A DNA stretch of 64,000 nucleotides from Kitasatospora phosalacinea (GTDB taxonomy: Bacteria > Actinomycetota > Actinomycetes > Streptomycetales > Streptomycetaceae). Made by a program: the position numbers and the translations under genes. Below, piece by piece: positions 55,550 through 63,832 of the stretch (position 1 is the first letter of the stretch; every line of letters starts with the position of its first letter). The notes below the pieces were generated by a model. That model saw nothing but the letters and a program-made list of their open reading frames with translations. It did no database searches and was not told the origin of the DNA. Location: contig NZ_JNWZ01000019.1 in the NCBI RefSeq assembly GCF_000716545.1, positions 33,677 through 97,676 on the forward strand. The letters are read 5' to 3'.

Positions 55550-56565
55550 GCACCCTGGCCCCCGGCTCGTTCGGTGACGCCGTCGACGCGTACCAGTGGA
55601 CCCGCGACCGGGTCGCCGACCGGCTGCCGCCGCTGCCCAGCTTCGAGAACCCGGTCAGCGAGGGCCTCGACGCCGGCCTCGACTCCGTCGTCAAGGCGGC
55701 CCTGGACGCCACCGGAATGATGGACGTGCTGGAGAAGGTCACCGGCGACCTCCAGGCGCTGACCGCCGCCGCGCACGAGTGGCAGGCCCAGGCGCAGGCC
55801 GTGCGGGAGGTCGCCGCCGAACTGCGGTCGGCCGGCACCCGGGTCGACGCGGCCTGGGACGGCGCGGCCTCGGAGGCGTTCGGCGCCCACATGGCCGTCG
55901 TGGTCGAGGCGCTCGACGCCACCGCCGAGGACATGGCGCAGGTCGCGCAGATCATCAGCCAGGCCGCCGCCGAGTGCCAGCTCGCCGAGAACCTGATCAT
56001 CGAGATCATCCGCGAGGCCATCGAGACCCTGATCATCACGCTGGCCGCCGGCCTGGTGGTCGACATCCTCACCCTGGGCCTGGCCACCGCCGCCGAGGCG
56101 CTCATCGTCGAGGGCGAGATCGCCGTCTACATCGCCCGGGTCGGCCAGGTCTCGCTCAAGCTGGAGAAGGCGCTCAAGGAGCTGCACGAGGCGGTCAAGG
56201 CGATGAAGGCGGCCCGCAGCCTGGGCACCATCAACAAGGCCCGCAAGGCCGCCAAGGCCGTCCGCAAGATCGGCGGCCGGGGAAACCAGCGCAAGACCCT
56301 GTGGAAGGCGATCACCGACCCGTCGATGGAGAACCTCGGCGAGTTCGCCACCGCGCGGGCCGTCGGGGCGGTCTACAGCCCGGTGAAGGGCGCGGTGAAG
56401 GGCGGCCTGGGCGCCGTCACCGGTGCCGGGGACTTCGCCGGCGTGCTCACCGACAACCTGCTCAGCGACCAGGGCCTGGGCACCGTCGCCGGCGCGCTCG
56501 ACGGACCGCCGCAGGGCGCCCCCTACCGGGTGCCGGGCAACCGGGTCGAGGAGGCCTTCGGATGA
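55546..56565 (+). CDS. Long helical WXG-like protein of the ESX-like cassette
   Basis: 339 residues. The N-terminal 150 residues form amphipathic helices with a WDG turn (RVDAAWDGAASEAFGAHMAV) like the WxG turn of ESX substrates. A strongly hydrophobic helix pair follows (IETLIITLAAGLVVDILTLGL), then a Lys-rich helical stretch and a Gly-rich tail. It may be a larger T7SS-type effector or partner protein; no enzymatic motif is seen. ATG overlaps the upstream stop and its stop overlaps the next gene. Confidence 0.55.
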   Translation: MSTLAPGSFGDAVDAYQWTRDRVADRLPPLPSFENPVSEGLDAGLDSVVKAALDATGMMDVLEKVTGDLQALTAAAHEWQAQAQAVREVAAELRSAGTRVDAAWDGAASEAFGAHMAVVVEALDATAEDMAQVAQIISQAAAECQLAENLIIEIIREAIETLIITLAAGLVVDILTLGLATAAEALIVEGEIAVYIARVGQVSLKLEKALKELHEAVKAMKAARSLGTINKARKAAKAVRKIGGRGNQRKTLWKAITDPSMENLGEFATARAVGAVYSPVKGAVKGGLGAVTGAGDFAGVLTDNLLSDQGLGTVAGALDGPPQGAPYRVPGNRVEEAFG

Positions 56566-57185
56566 GCCACCCCGCCCACCCCCCGTACGGCGCCCCACCG
56601 CTGCCCGGCGCCCAGCACCTGCCGGGGGCCGCGCACCTGGTGCCGCCCGGCGAGCAGCTGCGCGGCGTCGTCGACGCCGACCTGTGCGACCTGGTCCGCC
56701 GCCCCCCGCGCCGCTACCGCAACGAGCGCCACGGGCGGGCCGCCGAGGCCGGGATCGGCTGCCTGTCCGCGGTCTTCTACTTCGGGGACTATGTCGCCGA
56801 CCTGCTGGAGGACTGCACCTGGGGGCTGATCCGCAGCCTCCGCCGGCTCCTCCGCGGGCGCGGCCTCACCCGCGGTTGGGAGAGCCAGGCCGGACGGTTC
56901 GCCCGCACCGTGCGCGGCGCCGACAACGACTATGAGAACGACGACGTGCTGCTGCTCTTCACCGACCGGCGGATCCTGCTGGCCGGCAGCGGCACCAACA
57001 CCCCCGCCGACCGGCGGGCCGTGCGGGTCCTGGGCGAACTGCCCTACGCCCACCTGGCGCGGGTCGAACCCCGGCACACCTGGATCTCCTCGCGGGTCGA
57101 CCTGCACTTCGCGGACGGCTCGCTGCTCGCGCTGGAGGTCCACGAGAAGGAACTCGCCGCGCTGGTCGCCCTCGGCCCGCGCTGA
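56562..57185 (+). CDS. PH-like-domain protein of the ESX-like cassette
   Basis: 207 residues. A Pro-rich start, a short amphipathic or membrane-seeking part (GCLSAVFYFGDYVADLLEDCTWGLI), a basic patch, and a C-terminal beta-rich domain: DDVLLLFTDRRILLAGS and SSRVDLHFADGSLLALEVHEKEL match bacterial PH-like domains. Function unknown; it may tether the cassette's products at the membrane. ATGA overlap with the preceding gene. It converges with the PucR gene at a 16-bp hairpin. Confidence 0.6.
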   Translation: MSHPAHPPYGAPPLPGAQHLPGAAHLVPPGEQLRGVVDADLCDLVRRPPRRYRNERHGRAAEAGIGCLSAVFYFGDYVADLLEDCTWGLIRSLRRLLRGRGLTRGWESQAGRFARTVRGADNDYENDDVLLLFTDRRILLAGSGTNTPADRRAVRVLGELPYAHLARVEPRHTWISSRVDLHFADGSLLALEVHEKELAALVALGPR

Positions 57186-57189
57186 GCCG

Positions 57190-57235
57190 GGACGCGGTGC
57201 GCCGCCGACCCCGCCGTCAGCGGCGCACCGCGTCC
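57190..57235. terminator. 16-bp perfect hairpin overlapping the PucR 3' end
   Basis: GGACGCGGTGCGCCGC (57190-57205) pairs perfectly with 57220-57235 around a 14-base loop. The right arm encodes the last PucR codons, so the hairpin can end both transcripts. Confidence 0.7.
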
Positions 57236-58863
57236 AGCGCCAGCAGTGCCACGTGCAGCGACAGGCAGGACTCCACCTGGTCCAGGTCCACGCCCAGGAT
57301 CCGCTCCACCTTGTGCAGCCGGTCGTAGAACGACGGACGCGACAGGTGCGCGGCGTCGGCCGCCGCCGACTTGTTGCGGCCCTGCTCCAGGTAGATCCGC
57401 AGCATCTGCGCCAACTGGCCGCCGTGCTCCGCGTCGTACGCCAGCAGCGGACCCAACTCCCGCTCCACGTACGTCTGCAGGCGCTCGTCGTCGCGCAGCA
57501 GGTGCAGCAGGCCGCGCAGCCGGACGTCCGGCAGGCGGTAGTACGCGGCCCGGCCGCCCGGCGCGTCGTGCAGCGCCGCGTCCGCGACCTGGGTGGCCTC
57601 CAGCAGGGTGCGCCGGGCGTCGCGGACCGAGCCCACCGAGGAGCCCACCGCTATCACCGGCTCGGCCGCCGACCCGTCCCGGCCGGTCTCCGCGGACAGC
57701 CGGCGCAGCGCCGCCGCGAAGGACTCCAGCGAGGCGTGCTCGTCCTGCTGCGAACCGAGCGCCACCAGCAGGCCCACCCCCTCGTCGTCCAGCGCGCCCA
57801 CCAGCGCCGACAGCCGGGAAGCGCGGATCGCGGTGGCCGCCAGCTCGGTGAAGTCCCGCAGCCGGGCCTGCGCCTCCAGCGCCGCCGGCAGCGGACCCTG
57901 CCGCTGCCGCAGCACCACGCCCACCAGCCGGCGGCCCTCCAGCGGCACGCCCAGCGCCTGCGCGCGCAGCGCCACCTCGGAGACCGTCAGCGCGTGCGTC
58001 AGGATCCCCGACAGCAGGGTGCGGTGGGTCTGCCGCTCCAGCGACTCCCGGTCGCGCACCACCAGCCGGTTCAGCGCCAGCGTCGCCGCGCCGCGCTCCA
58101 GCAGCATCGCGTGCGGGTGCGGCACGTCCGGCGGCAGCGGCACCGGCTCGTCCACCAGCACCAGCCGCCCCCAGTCCTGGCCGCGCGCGCCCACCGTGGT
58201 CACCAGCCAGCCCGAGCGCGGGTCGTGGCCGGTGCGGCCCGGCGGGTGGACGCCGCGCGAGCGGTGCTCCCAGTTCTCCAGCAGCTCCTGCTCGCCGCGG
58301 CCCGCCGGGTCGTGCGCCAGCACCTGGTGCGCCAGGTTCTCCAGCACCACCGGCGCGCCCGCCATCCGCGCCACCTGCCGCACCACCTCGGCGGGCTCCG
58401 CGCCCTCCGTCGCCAGCTCGTTGAACACCTGGTGCACCGCCTCGGACACCCGCAGCTGCTCCAGCTGCGCGTTCACCACCAGCGCGTGCACCGCCTCGGT
58501 CACCGCGACGAACTTCAGCTCCCGGCGCAGCGCCACCAGCGGCAGGCCGTGCCGCTCCGCCGCCGCCACCAGCGCCCGCGGCAGCGAGTCGAAGTACCGG
58601 CGGCCGAACTCGATCACCAGCCCGGCCACCCCGACCTCGGCCAGCTCCCGCACGTACCTCGCCAGCCCGTCCCGGTCCTCCGGCAGCGCGATGCCCGTCG
58701 ACAGCACCAGCTCGCCGCCGCGCAGCACCCCCGCGACGTCCGGCAGCTCGCTCACGTGCACCCAGCGCACCGGGCGCTCCAGCGCGGCGGCCCCGGCCAC
58801 CACCTGGGGCAGGCCGCGCCGCATCACGTCCAGGTCGAGCACGCGGGCGACGGTGGGGAGCAT
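57217..58863 (-). CDS. PucR-family transcriptional regulator
   Basis: 548 residues. The N-terminal PucR domain (VHVSELPDVAGVLRGGELVLSTG) with a GAF/GGDEF-like middle part leads to the C-terminal helix-turn-helix (LRIYLEQGRNKSAAADAAHLSRPSFYDRLHKVERILGVDLD). PucR proteins control purine, amino-acid or polyamine catabolism. It is divergent from the dehydrogenase at 59049 and likely its regulator. GGAGG eight bases upstream fixes the ATG. TTGACA at 58892-58897 (minus strand), with AGGTAT 17 bases downstream, is a plausible promoter. Confidence 0.9.
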   Translation of the reverse strand: MLPTVARVLDLDVMRRGLPQVVAGAAALERPVRWVHVSELPDVAGVLRGGELVLSTGIALPEDRDGLARYVRELAEVGVAGLVIEFGRRYFDSLPRALVAAAERHGLPLVALRRELKFVAVTEAVHALVVNAQLEQLRVSEAVHQVFNELATEGAEPAEVVRQVARMAGAPVVLENLAHQVLAHDPAGRGEQELLENWEHRSRGVHPPGRTGHDPRSGWLVTTVGARGQDWGRLVLVDEPVPLPPDVPHPHAMLLERGAATLALNRLVVRDRESLERQTHRTLLSGILTHALTVSEVALRAQALGVPLEGRRLVGVVLRQRQGPLPAALEAQARLRDFTELAATAIRASRLSALVGALDDEGVGLLVALGSQQDEHASLESFAAALRRLSAETGRDGSAAEPVIAVGSSVGSVRDARRTLLEATQVADAALHDAPGGRAAYYRLPDVRLRGLLHLLRDDERLQTYVERELGPLLAYDAEHGGQLAQMLRIYLEQGRNKSAAADAAHLSRPSFYDRLHKVERILGVDLDQVESCLSLHVALLALDAVRR

Positions 58864-59048
58864 CGCGGATACCTCCGGGGGGTTCTCAGGGTGTCAAGTC
58901 AATCATGCTCGACGGCGACGCCCTGTCGCCCGGACGCAGCCTTGCAGCGTGTAAGGCCCTTCGTCCCGGCCCTTGCTGAGTGACCCTTGTCCCGGACGCC
59001 CGAACCGAGGCATCGTCGGCCGGGACGAGTAGGCAATGGAGGCAGCTC
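58864..59048. promoter_or_regulatory. PucR/dehydrogenase divergent control region
   Basis: Three related direct repeats: CCCTGTCGCCCGGACG at 58921, CCCTTCGTCCCGG at 58958 and CCCTTGTCCCGGACG at 58984. These could be PucR-binding sites. GGAGG at 59038 serves the dehydrogenase. Confidence 0.4.
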
Positions 59049-60563
59049 ATGGACCTGACCAGCTTCAACGAGGGCGCGCAGCACATCGCGGGCCGCCCGG
59101 CCAGGAGCTCGGGCGGCGAGCCCTTCGCCGTGGTCAACCCCGCGAACGGCGCCACCGTCCAACAGGTCGACCTGGCCACCGCCGCCGACGTCGACACCGC
59201 CGTCGCGGCTGCCCGCGCCGCCCTCCCCGAGTGGTCCGGCGCCACCCCCGGCGCCCGCTCCGAGGCCCTGAACCGCCTCGCCGGCATCCTCGCCGAGCAC
59301 GCCGAGGAGTTCGCCCGGGTCGAGACCGCGCAGACCGGCAAGCCGATCAAGCTGTCCACCGAGTTCGACGTCCCCGGCACCATCGACAACACCGCGTTCT
59401 TCGCCGGCGCCGCCCGCAACCTCGAAGGCAAGGCCGCCGGCGAGTACAGCGGCGACCACACCTCGTACGTGCGCCGCGAGGCGGTCGGCGTGGTCGGCAG
59501 CATCGCGCCCTGGAACTACCCGCTGCAGATGGCCGCCTGGAAGATCCTCCCGGCCGTCGCCGCCGGCAACACCATCGTCCTCAAGCCCGCCGAGATCACC
59601 CCGCTGACCTCGCTGATGTTCGCCCGCGCCTGCACCGCGGCCGGCATCCCCGACGGCGTCGTCAACGTCGTCACCGGCGCCGGACGCACCGCCGGCGAAC
59701 ACCTCATCGGCCACCCCGACGTCGCCATGGTCTCCTTCACCGGCTCCACCGCCGTCGGCAAGCGGGTCGCCGAGATCGCCACCGCCACCGTCAAGCGCAC
59801 CCACCTCGAACTCGGCGGCAAGGCCCCCTTCGTGGTCTTCGACGACGCCGACCTCGACGCCGCCGTGCACGGCGCCGTCGCCGCCTCCCTGATCAACAGC
59901 GGCCAGGACTGCACCGCCGCGACCCGCGCCTACGTCCAGCGCCCGCTGTACGACGCCTTCGTGGCCGGCGTCGCCGAACTGTACGAGGGCATCCGGATCG
60001 GCGACCCGCTGAACCCGCGCACCGACATGGGCCCGCTGGTCTCCTTCACCCACCGCGACCGCGTCGCCGGCTTCGTCGAACGCGCCCGCTCCTACGCCAC
60101 CGTCGTCACCGGCGGCCCCGCCACCGGCAAGGGCCACGACGGCACCGACCTCTCGCTCGGCGCCTACCACCGCCCCACCCTGATCACCGGCGCCGCTCAG
60201 GACAGCGAGGTCGTCCAGGGCGAGATCTTCGGCCCGGTGCTCGTCGTGCTGCCCTTCGACAGCGACGAGGAGGGCCTGCGGCTCGCCAACGACACCCCCT
60301 ACGGCCTGGCCGCCTCCGCCTGGACCCGCGACGTCCACCGCTCGCTGCGCGCCACCCGCGAGATCGCGGCCGGCTGCGTCTGGGTCAACGACCACATCCC
60401 GATCATCAGCGAGATGCCGCACGGCGGGTACAAGGCGTCCGGCTACGGCAAGGACATGTCGCAGTACTCGCTCGACGAGTACACCCAGGTCAAACACGTC
60501 ATGTTCGACACCACCGCCGTCGCCCGCAAGGACTGGCACCGGACGATCTTCGGCGACCGCTGA
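59049..60563 (+). CDS. Aldehyde dehydrogenase (aminobutyraldehyde/betaine type)
   Basis: 504 residues. Cys288 in SGQDCTAATRAY, Glu254 in LELGGKAP, APWNYPLQMAAWK and TGSTAVGKRVAE for NAD. It is clearly a paralogue of the enzyme at 52185 (shared GQDCTAATR and PHGGxKxSGYGKD...), with an added N-terminal segment. The substrate is inferred to be an amino- or semi-aldehyde. GGAGG (59038-59042) six bases before the ATG is decisive. Divergent from PucR. Confidence 0.9.
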   Translation: MDLTSFNEGAQHIAGRPARSSGGEPFAVVNPANGATVQQVDLATAADVDTAVAAARAALPEWSGATPGARSEALNRLAGILAEHAEEFARVETAQTGKPIKLSTEFDVPGTIDNTAFFAGAARNLEGKAAGEYSGDHTSYVRREAVGVVGSIAPWNYPLQMAAWKILPAVAAGNTIVLKPAEITPLTSLMFARACTAAGIPDGVVNVVTGAGRTAGEHLIGHPDVAMVSFTGSTAVGKRVAEIATATVKRTHLELGGKAPFVVFDDADLDAAVHGAVAASLINSGQDCTAATRAYVQRPLYDAFVAGVAELYEGIRIGDPLNPRTDMGPLVSFTHRDRVAGFVERARSYATVVTGGPATGKGHDGTDLSLGAYHRPTLITGAAQDSEVVQGEIFGPVLVVLPFDSDEEGLRLANDTPYGLAASAWTRDVHRSLRATREIAAGCVWVNDHIPIISEMPHGGYKASGYGKDMSQYSLDEYTQVKHVMFDTTAVARKDWHRTIFGDR

Positions 60564-60576
60564 CCGCGACCGCTGA

Positions 60577-60593
60577 CCCCGGCCCTCCCGGGG
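60577..60593 (+). terminator. Short hairpin after the dehydrogenase
   Basis: CCCCGG (60577-60582) pairs with CCGGGG (60588-60593). A 13-bp direct repeat GCGACCGCTGACC spans the stop codon just before it. Confidence 0.35.
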
Positions 60594-60699
60594 CCACCCG
60601 CGATCCCGTGTAAGAGAACCCCGGTACCCCGCTCTCCCGGGTGACGACGGCAGGCACCCCGCCCGCCGCGCGCCGCCCGGGAGAGACGAGGAACCCCAC

Positions 60700-61146
60700 G
60701 TGAGCACCACCCGCCACCCCAGCGCCCTGCACTGGCTGGCCACCGCCGCCCCCGACCCCGACGCCTGCCGCACCGCCTGGGAGCGCACCGGGTTCGGCCT
60801 CGCCCTGCTGCCCGCCGGCCGCCGCTGGGACGTCCTGCACGTGCCCGGCCCGCTCGGCCGACCAGCCGCCGCGCTGCTCGACCGGCCCGGCGGCGGCCCC
60901 GTCCTGGAGGACCCCGACAGCGACACCGTCGGCTTCCTCGTCCCCGTCGGCACCGCCGAACGCTGGGCCGGCACCGGCATCCGCACCTCCGGTGACGGCA
61001 CCTGGATCGCCGTCCCGCACCCCACCCGCCCCACCCGCGGCCCGCACTGGCTGATCCCTCCGTGCCCCAGCGGACGGCTCGTCGACCCCCGCGCCCTCGA
61101 ACTCGCCCTGCACGACGCCGCCGCGCACCTGCGCAGGCCGTACTAG
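60700..61146 (+). CDS. Small prim-pol-related protein
   Basis: 148 residues. LLPAGRRWDVLHVPGPLGRPAAALL and VGFLVPVGTAERWAGTGIRTSG align by eye with LLPTGHQFDVLDVPAQPGLQAL and LLLFVAPGTAERLPDLLYRMG of the protein at 10865-11524, so both share the prim-pol N-terminal fold. The first part of the domain, including the cysteine cluster, is missing. It is unlikely to be an active primase; function unknown. GTG follows a GAGAGACGAGG stretch. Confidence 0.6.
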   Translation: MSTTRHPSALHWLATAAPDPDACRTAWERTGFGLALLPAGRRWDVLHVPGPLGRPAAALLDRPGGGPVLEDPDSDTVGFLVPVGTAERWAGTGIRTSGDGTWIAVPHPTRPTRGPHWLIPPCPSGRLVDPRALELALHDAAAHLRRPY

Positions 61147-61232
61147 CCGTACTAGCCGTGGTCAGCAGCCCTCGGCCGTACCGGTCGCACTCGGCCGTAC
61201 TGACGGGCGCCGAACGGGACAGACTGTTCAGC

Positions 61233-62141
61233 ATGGACGACACCAGCCCCGCCGCCACCGCGGACGTCGCCGGTCCCGCGGAACCCGGAGACCTCGCCGA
61301 CCCCGGCAGCGCCGACCGCGACCGCGCCGCGCTGCTCGCCGCCGCCCAGCCGTACTGCCTGGAACACGCCCTCGCCCTGGCCGGCCCCGACGCGCTGCGC
61401 CTGCACGGCCTGCCCGCCCCCGTCCACGGCACCGGCCTGCTGCTGGTCACCGCCGGGGGCCCGCCGCTCGCCGACCTCGCCGCCGGGCTCGCCGAGACCC
61501 TGCGCGCCGCCGGCCACCGGGTCCGGCAACCGCCCGGCAGCGCGCGCCGCCGCCAACTCGCCGTCAGCACGCCCGCCGCCGACCCGGGAGAGCCGCCCCT
61601 CGGCAGCCCGGACGGCACCGCCGTGACCACCGCGACCACCGCGACTGCCGCGACCGCCGGGGAGCCGGAACTCGGCGTCGAACTGCGCCGCGAACCACTG
61701 CGCCACCCGCCGACCCTCCCCGTCGCCGCCCTGGACGACACCGCCGCGCTCGCCGTCCTCACCCTCTGCGAGCGCGCCCTGCCCGCCGACCTGGAGGCCG
61801 TGCACGCCCTCACCGCGCACCGGCGCGAAGGCGAACTCCTCGCCCTGGCAAGCGCGTTCGACGAGGACTTCACCACCCGCACGCTCGCCGACCGGCTGGA
61901 GACCGCCGCCGCCCTGCTCCCGCCCGAGACCGACACCGCGGGCACCCGCAGGTGGGCCGAAGCCTGGGCCCAGGACCTGCGGCTCGACCTGCTGGAGACC
62001 ACCGAGCTCGCCGACGGCCTGCACGACCCCTACCTGGACGCCCACCAGGACCGCGCCGACGGCCTGCACGACCCCTACCTGGACGCCCACCAGGACCGCG
62101 CCGACCCGTCCGACCCCGCCGACCCCACTGACGACCTGTAA
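61233..62141 (+). CDS. Hypothetical protein with a duplicated C-terminal segment
   Basis: 302 residues, Ala/Leu/Arg/Thr-rich, no recognised domain. A central stretch (LLVTAGGPPLADLAAGLAETL) may be a small alpha/beta unit. The C-terminal 15-residue segment ADGLHDPYLDAHQDR occurs twice in tandem, encoded by an exact 45-bp duplication. GACTGT at 61222 lies five bases before the ATG. It follows the prim-pol-like gene and precedes mmsA. Confidence 0.65.
   Translation: MDDTSPAATADVAGPAEPGDLADPGSADRDRAALLAAAQPYCLEHALALAGPDALRLHGLPAPVHGTGLLLVTAGGPPLADLAAGLAETLRAAGHRVRQPPGSARRRQLAVSTPAADPGEPPLGSPDGTAVTTATTATAATAGEPELGVELRREPLRHPPTLPVAALDDTAALAVLTLCERALPADLEAVHALTAHRREGELLALASAFDEDFTTRTLADRLETAAALLPPETDTAGTRRWAEAWAQDLRLDLLETTELADGLHDPYLDAHQDRADGLHDPYLDAHQDRADPSDPADPTDDL
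62010..62105 (+). repeat. Perfect 45-bp tandem duplication
   Basis: 62010-62054 and 62055-62099 are identical, in frame, followed by six bases of a third copy. It encodes two copies of ADGLHDPYLDAHQDR. Confidence 0.9.
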
Positions 62142-62188
62142 GGGTGAATCGCGCTTCCCCGTCAGGGTGCTCGTTGAGCGGGCCCGCC

Positions 62189-62220
62189 GTCCCGCGCAGA
62201 CTGGAGAACGAGCGCGGGAC
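62189..62220 (+). promoter_or_regulatory. Inverted repeat upstream of mmsA
   Basis: GTCCCGCGC (62189-62197) and GCGCGGGAC (62212-62220) form a perfect 9-bp inverted repeat with a 14-base spacer, in the 106-base gap before the start codon. Operator or leader hairpin; undecided. Confidence 0.45.
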
Positions 62221-62247
62221 ATCCGTGGACATCGGAGGCAGAGACCC

Positions 62248-63774
62248 TTGAGCAGCAAGCACATCACCCACTGGATCGGCGGCCAGTACGTCGCCACCGC
62301 CGGAACCGCGCCCCGCCGCGGCGACATCCACGACCCGGCCACCGGCCAGGTCACCGGCCAGGTCGACTTCGCCGAGATCGCCGAGGTCGACCAGGCGGTC
62401 GCCGCCGCCGCCCAGGCCTTCACCAGCTGGCGCAAGGCCTCGATCGCCAAGCGCACCCAGGTGCTGTTCAACTTCCGCGAGCTGTTCAACGCCCGCAAGG
62501 ACGAACTCGCCGCGATCATCGTCTCCGAGCACGGCAAGGTGCACTCCGACGCCCTCGGCGAGCTCGCCCGCGGCCAGGAGGTCGTCGAGTACGCCTGCGG
62601 CATCCCGCAGCTGATCAAGGGCGGCTTCACCGAGCAGGCCTCCACCGGTGTCGACGTCTACTCGATCCGCCAGCCGCTCGGCCCGGTCGCCATCATCTCG
62701 CCGTTCAACTTCCCGGCCATGGTGCCGATGTGGTTCTTCCCGATCGCCATCGCGGCCGGCAACACGGTCGTCCTCAAGCCGTCCGAGAAGGACCCGTCCG
62801 CCGCCAACTTCATCGCCGAACTGTGGAAGGAGGCCGGCCTCCCCGACGGCGTCTTCAACGTCGTCCACGGTGACAAGGTCTCCGTCGACCGCCTGCTGGA
62901 GCACCCCGACGTCAAGTCGGTCTCCTTCGTCGGCTCCACCCCCATCGCCCGCTACGTGTACGAGACCGGCACCCGCTACGGCAAGCGCGTGCAGGCCCTC
63001 GGCGGCGCCAAGAACCACATGCTGGTGCTCCCCGACGCCGACCTTGACCTGGCCGCCGACGCCGCCATCAACGCCGGCTTCGGCGCGGCCGGCGAGCGCT
63101 GCATGGCCGTCTCCGTCCTGGTCGCCGTCGACCCGATCGGCGACGAGCTGGTCGCCAAGATCAAGGAGCGGATGGCCACCCTCAAGGTCGGCCCCGGCTG
63201 CAACGGCGACTCCGAGATGGGCCCGCTGGTCACCGGTCAGCACCGCGACAAGGTCACCTCCTACGTCGAGTCCGGTGTCGCCGACGGCGCCGAGCTCGCC
63301 GTCGACGGCCGCAAGCACGCCATCGCCGCCGAGGACGCCAGTGGCGCCCCCACCACCGACGGCTTCTGGCTCGGCCCCACCCTGTTCGACCACGTCAAGC
63401 CGGGCATGTCCGTCTACAACGACGAGATCTTCGGCCCGGTCCTGTCGGTCGTCCGGGTCCCCTCCTACGACGAGGGCCTGGAACTCATCAACGCCAACCC
63501 GTACGGCAACGGCACCGCCATCTTCACCAACGACGGCGGCGCGGCCCGGCGCTTCCAGACCGAGGTGGAGGTCGGCATGGTCGGCATCAACGTGCCGATC
63601 CCCGTCCCCGTCGCCTACTACTCCTTCGGCGGCTGGAAGGCCTCGCTGTTCGGCGACAGCCACGCCTACGGCCCCGACGGCGTCCAGTTCTTCACCCGCG
63701 GCAAGGCCGTCACCCAGCGCTGGCTCGACCCCTCGCACGGCGGCATCAACCTGGGCTTCCCCACCAACAACTGA
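62248..63774 (+). CDS. mmsA: CoA-acylating methylmalonate-semialdehyde dehydrogenase
   Basis: 508 residues. Cys285 lies in AGERCMAVSV. LGGAKNHMLVLPDAD replaces the usual LELGGK, the mark of the CoA-dependent branch (MmsA/IolA) that makes propanoyl- or acetyl-CoA from methylmalonate or malonate semialdehyde, as in valine, thymine, beta-alanine and inositol breakdown. A beta-amino-acid aminotransferase would supply such a semialdehyde. TTG 62248 is chosen because GGAGG (62234-62238) lies nine bases upstream; GTG 62167 has no such site. A perfect inverted repeat precedes it. Confidence 0.92.
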   Translation: MSSKHITHWIGGQYVATAGTAPRRGDIHDPATGQVTGQVDFAEIAEVDQAVAAAAQAFTSWRKASIAKRTQVLFNFRELFNARKDELAAIIVSEHGKVHSDALGELARGQEVVEYACGIPQLIKGGFTEQASTGVDVYSIRQPLGPVAIISPFNFPAMVPMWFFPIAIAAGNTVVLKPSEKDPSAANFIAELWKEAGLPDGVFNVVHGDKVSVDRLLEHPDVKSVSFVGSTPIARYVYETGTRYGKRVQALGGAKNHMLVLPDADLDLAADAAINAGFGAAGERCMAVSVLVAVDPIGDELVAKIKERMATLKVGPGCNGDSEMGPLVTGQHRDKVTSYVESGVADGAELAVDGRKHAIAAEDASGAPTTDGFWLGPTLFDHVKPGMSVYNDEIFGPVLSVVRVPSYDEGLELINANPYGNGTAIFTNDGGAARRFQTEVEVGMVGINVPIPVPVAYYSFGGWKASLFGDSHAYGPDGVQFFTRGKAVTQRWLDPSHGGINLGFPTNN

Positions 63775-63799
63775 GCAGCCCACCGCGCCCCGGCGTGAC

Positions 63800-63832
63800 G
63801 GAAGGCCGACCCCCACCAGGGGCCGGCCTTCC
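63800..63832 (+). terminator. Hairpin after mmsA
   Basis: GGAAGGCCG (63800-63808) pairs perfectly with 63824-63832, 26 bases after the stop. Confidence 0.6.
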
